From Clostridiales bacterium (GTDB lineage: Bacteria; Bacillota; Clostridia; Oscillospirales; JAAYXM01): a stretch of DNA of 7,281 nucleotides. A model generated the notes under the pieces. That model did not search any database. It was not told where the DNA came from and was given only the letters and a program-made list of their open reading frames with translations. The first letter of the stretch is position 1. Each line of letters starts with the position of its first letter. A program made the position numbers and the translations under genes. Of the stretch, positions 5,417-7,281 are shown one piece after another. The DNA lies in contig JAAYXM010000050.1 in NCBI GenBank assembly GCA_012515925.1, positions 1 to 7,281 on the forward strand, in the 5' to 3' direction.

Positions 5417-6186
5417 ATATATTTGGAAGAAAAAACAAGGGAAGTAAAGGCAAAAGGAAGCCTTATATAAAGTCCGTACTATTGAACGAAAACAGTCCTT
5501 TCGCCATAAATGAAGCCTACAAGGCGGTCAGAACAAACCTTATGTTTATGGTGTCCGGCAGCGGCTGCAAAACCGTCGCGGTCACAAGCTCATATGCCGA
5601 GGAAGGAAAAACGACGACCTGCATCAATATGGCGATTACGTTTTCGCAGACGGGCGCGAAAACCCTTATAATCGACGCGGACATGAGAAAACCCCGTGTT
5701 CACAGGTATTTTCATCTTACGTCATCGCCCGGCTTAAGCGATAACCTCGGCGGTTTTACGGAGGATTTGTGCATCAACGAGACCGAATACAACAACCTGT
5801 TTATTCTGCCGGTCGGTACGATACCGCCGAGCCCCACCGAGCTTTTGGGCTCGCCCAGGATGGGAAAGCTTCTTGATGAGCTCAGCACTCAGTTTGATTA
5901 TATCTTTATCGACGCTCCGCCGATTAACCTTGTTACCGACGCCGCGATTATCGCGAATAAAATAAACGGCGTTCTTATCATAGCAAGACAGGGGACCACC
6001 ACGGTAGACAGCCTGAAACAGGCTGTGGCGAGCCTTGAAAGGGTAGGCTCGAATATATTGGGGTTTGTGTTAAACGACGTCAGCTCCTCGAAGTATACAA
6101 AGAAGTACAGAAGAAAATACAAGAAAGGCTACGGTTATTACTACGGTTACGGCTACGGCTACGGGGATTATTCCGACGAGGAATAA
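5413..6186 (+). CDS. Bacterial tyrosine kinase (CpsD/YwqD-like BY-kinase)
   Basis: A 257-residue cytoplasmic BY-kinase, which uses ATP to phosphorylate itself and other proteins on tyrosine and controls polysaccharide polymerisation and export with its membrane modulator. Visible motifs: E-A-Y-K-A-V-R-T-N (34-42, a variant of the E-x2-R-x2-R oligomerisation motif), Walker A S-S-Y-A-E-E-G-K-T-T-T (59-69), Walker A' L-I-I-D-A-D-M-R-K-P (85-94) and Walker B Y-I-F-I-D-A-P-P (163-170). The usual Pro of the Walker A lead-in is Ala62. The tail is extreme: 11 tyrosines between 228 and 253, many as G-Y repeats, and these are the expected autophosphorylation sites. The start ATG overlaps the stop of the modulator gene (ATGA), so the two are probably made in a fixed ratio. 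The kinase/modulator split is the Firmicutes arrangement. Confidence 0.94.
   Translation: MNIFGRKNKGSKGKRKPYIKSVLLNENSPFAINEAYKAVRTNLMFMVSGSGCKTVAVTSSYAEEGKTTTCINMAITFSQTGAKTLIIDADMRKPRVHRYFHLTSSPGLSDNLGGFTEDLCINETEYNNLFILPVGTIPPSPTELLGSPRMGKLLDELSTQFDYIFIDAPPINLVTDAAIIANKINGVLIIARQGTTTVDSLKQAVASLERVGSNILGFVLNDVSSSKYTKKYRRKYKKGYGYYYGYGYGYGDYSDEE
6125..6166 (+). repeat. Short degenerate repeat of Gly-Tyr codons
   Basis: Within the kinase tail, the six-base unit TACGGN recurs (TACGGT, TACGGC, TACGGC, TACGGG and neighbours), coding alternating Tyr and Gly. Such a tract could gain or lose units by slippage and so change the number of tyrosines without shifting the frame. The codon third positions vary somewhat, which would slow slippage. 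Confidence 0.6.
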
Positions 6187-6229
6187 TCATACAGTTAATT
6201 CTGATATTTAAGGAAGGGTGTTATTACGC

Positions 6230-7281
6230 ATGAAAAAATTACTGTCATTGTCTTTGGTGCTTGTTATGCTGCTTTCGGTGGCGGTTGTCGGCGCTTCCGC
6301 GGCCAGTCCGGAGGATTTCTCCGATATTCCCGACGATTGGTCCCGCGAGGGCATAATCAGTGCTGTCGAAAACGGTCTGCTTTACGGCACGGACGGCAAG
6401 ATTCTCCCGAACGATAATCTTACGCGTGCCCAGCTCGCGGCAATTATCAACCGCGCACTTAACGCGAAGGTCATGGCGGATGTATCGGGCTTTACCGATG
6501 TGCCCGCCGGCGCATGGTTCTACGAGGATATCGCGAAGGCGGTACAAGCCGGAACATTCGGCGGCGACGGAAACAAGATGCGCCCGAACGACCCGATTAC
6601 ACGTGAGGAAACATTTGTTGTATTGGCTCGCGCCTTCCTTTTCCCGGACGGCAGCGTTTCGGGCTTAAATACATACACCGACGCGGGCAGCGTGTCCGAA
6701 TGGGCTAAAAACGGCGTTTCCGCCCTCGTCGGCGAAGGCTATGTCAAGGGCGACAATAATAACAGGATTAATCCGAAAAGCAATATTACCCGTGCCGAGT
6801 TCGCCACGATTATGCACAGGCTGGTTTCCGAATATATTTCCGAGCCCGCCGAGATTACGGAGGTAACCGGCGACAATGTGATGATTAACGTTGCGGACGT
6901 TACGCTTAAAGACGTTACGATAAACGGGAATCTTTATATCGGCGACGGTGTGGGCGACGGCGATGTCACGCTTTCCGGCGTTACCGTATCGGGCAGGCTG
7001 GCTATACGCTGCGCCGGCGCGGACTCCATAAAGATTATAGGCAACAGCAATATCGGAACAATCATAATCTCGAGAAGAGACGGTATTGTCCGCGTTTACG
7101 TCGAGGACGGCTCCGAAATCGAAGTGGTCTATATTGAGGACGGCAGCGGCGACATTATATTCGAAGGCTCGGCCGATTCGATGATTATAGAAGGTGAAGA
7201 CGTAACCGTCGGACTCAGAAACGGCTCGATAAACGTCGCGACCATAAACGGTAAGAATTCCAGAATAATCGTTGAAGAAGA
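6230..7281 (+). CDS. Secreted S-layer-homology (SLH) domain protein, 3' end beyond window
   Basis: The gene runs off the right edge; 350 complete codons are visible. It begins with a clear signal peptide (M-K-K, a hydrophobic core at 4-20, cleavage near A-S-A-A at 22-25). Three SLH domains follow, at about 29-78, 87-138 and 148-200. Their binding motifs are T-R-A-Q (65-68), T-R-E-E (124-127) and T-R-A-E (187-190). SLH triplets hold proteins to secondary cell wall polysaccharide, often pyruvylated. After about 215 the chain becomes a run of short beta-strands with Gly/Asp turns (for example I-G-D-G-V-G-D-G-D-V-T-L, 237-248), suggesting a beta-solenoid-like stalk; its function is unknown to me. 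AGGAAGGG (6211-6218) is the ribosome binding site. The gap of 43 bases after the kinase gene holds no terminator or strong promoter, so cotranscription is likely. Confidence 0.9.
   Translation, partial: MKKLLSLSLVLVMLLSVAVVGASAASPEDFSDIPDDWSREGIISAVENGLLYGTDGKILPNDNLTRAQLAAIINRALNAKVMADVSGFTDVPAGAWFYEDIAKAVQAGTFGGDGNKMRPNDPITREETFVVLARAFLFPDGSVSGLNTYTDAGSVSEWAKNGVSALVGEGYVKGDNNNRINPKSNITRAEFATIMHRLVSEYISEPAEITEVTGDNVMINVADVTLKDVTINGNLYIGDGVGDGDVTLSGVTVSGRLAIRCAGADSIKIIGNSNIGTIIISRRDGIVRVYVEDGSEIEVVYIEDGSGDIIFEGSADSMIIEGEDVTVGLRNGSINVATINGKNSRIIVEE

Noticed and set aside
1..7281. CRISPR array, insertion sequence, phage or toxin-antitoxin genes
   Set aside because: I looked for regularly spaced repeats, transposase or integrase motifs and small paired genes on both strands and found none.

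Overview
The window looks like chromosome from an endospore-forming, Gram-positive member of the Firmicutes, most likely a clostridial lineage. The reasons are a compact spoVAC-spoVAD-spoVAE operon, a Firmicutes-style split tyrosine-kinase pair (separate membrane modulator and cytoplasmic BY-kinase), and an S-layer-homology (SLH) surface protein. Protein-coding regions from about 650 onward are moderately GC-rich. The left end (1-650) and the 2454-2794 intergenic region are clearly AT-rich.

Left end (1-650): the tail of an AraC-family regulator on the + strand, cut by the window edge, then a short non-coding stretch and a perfect 16-bp bidirectional terminator. On the - strand facing it is a two-tRNA unit, tRNA-Leu(TAA) then initiator tRNA-fMet(CAT), with a strong consensus housekeeping promoter (TTGACA, 17 bp, TATTCT).

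Middle left (651-2453, - strand): spoVAC, spoVAD and spoVAE, packed 1-2 bases apart. Their products are needed to load dipicolinic acid into the forespore and release it at germination. A forespore-type (sigma-G-like) promoter candidate lies a suitable distance upstream of spoVAC.

Middle (2454-2794): a divergent intergenic region. It carries a good sigma-A promoter for the rightward operon with an inverted repeat in its spacer, a leader of about 110 bases with a hairpin that can hide a ribosome binding site, and a possible seven-codon leader ORF whose stop overlaps the next start.

Right (2795-7281, + strand): a polysaccharide assembly operon. It encodes a membrane-anchored UDP-sugar 4,6-dehydratase (CapD/PglF type), a Wzz/CpsC-like chain-length and kinase-modulator protein, a CpsD-like BY-kinase with a very tyrosine-rich tail, and a secreted protein with three SLH domains followed by a beta-strand-rich region cut by the window end. 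The dehydratase would make a modified amino-sugar nucleotide and the modulator/kinase pair would control polymer length and export. The SLH protein would sit on the cell wall, probably bound to a wall polysaccharide. I see no clearly new system. The most interesting signals are the layered leader of the polysaccharide operon and the linkage of the SLH protein to it.
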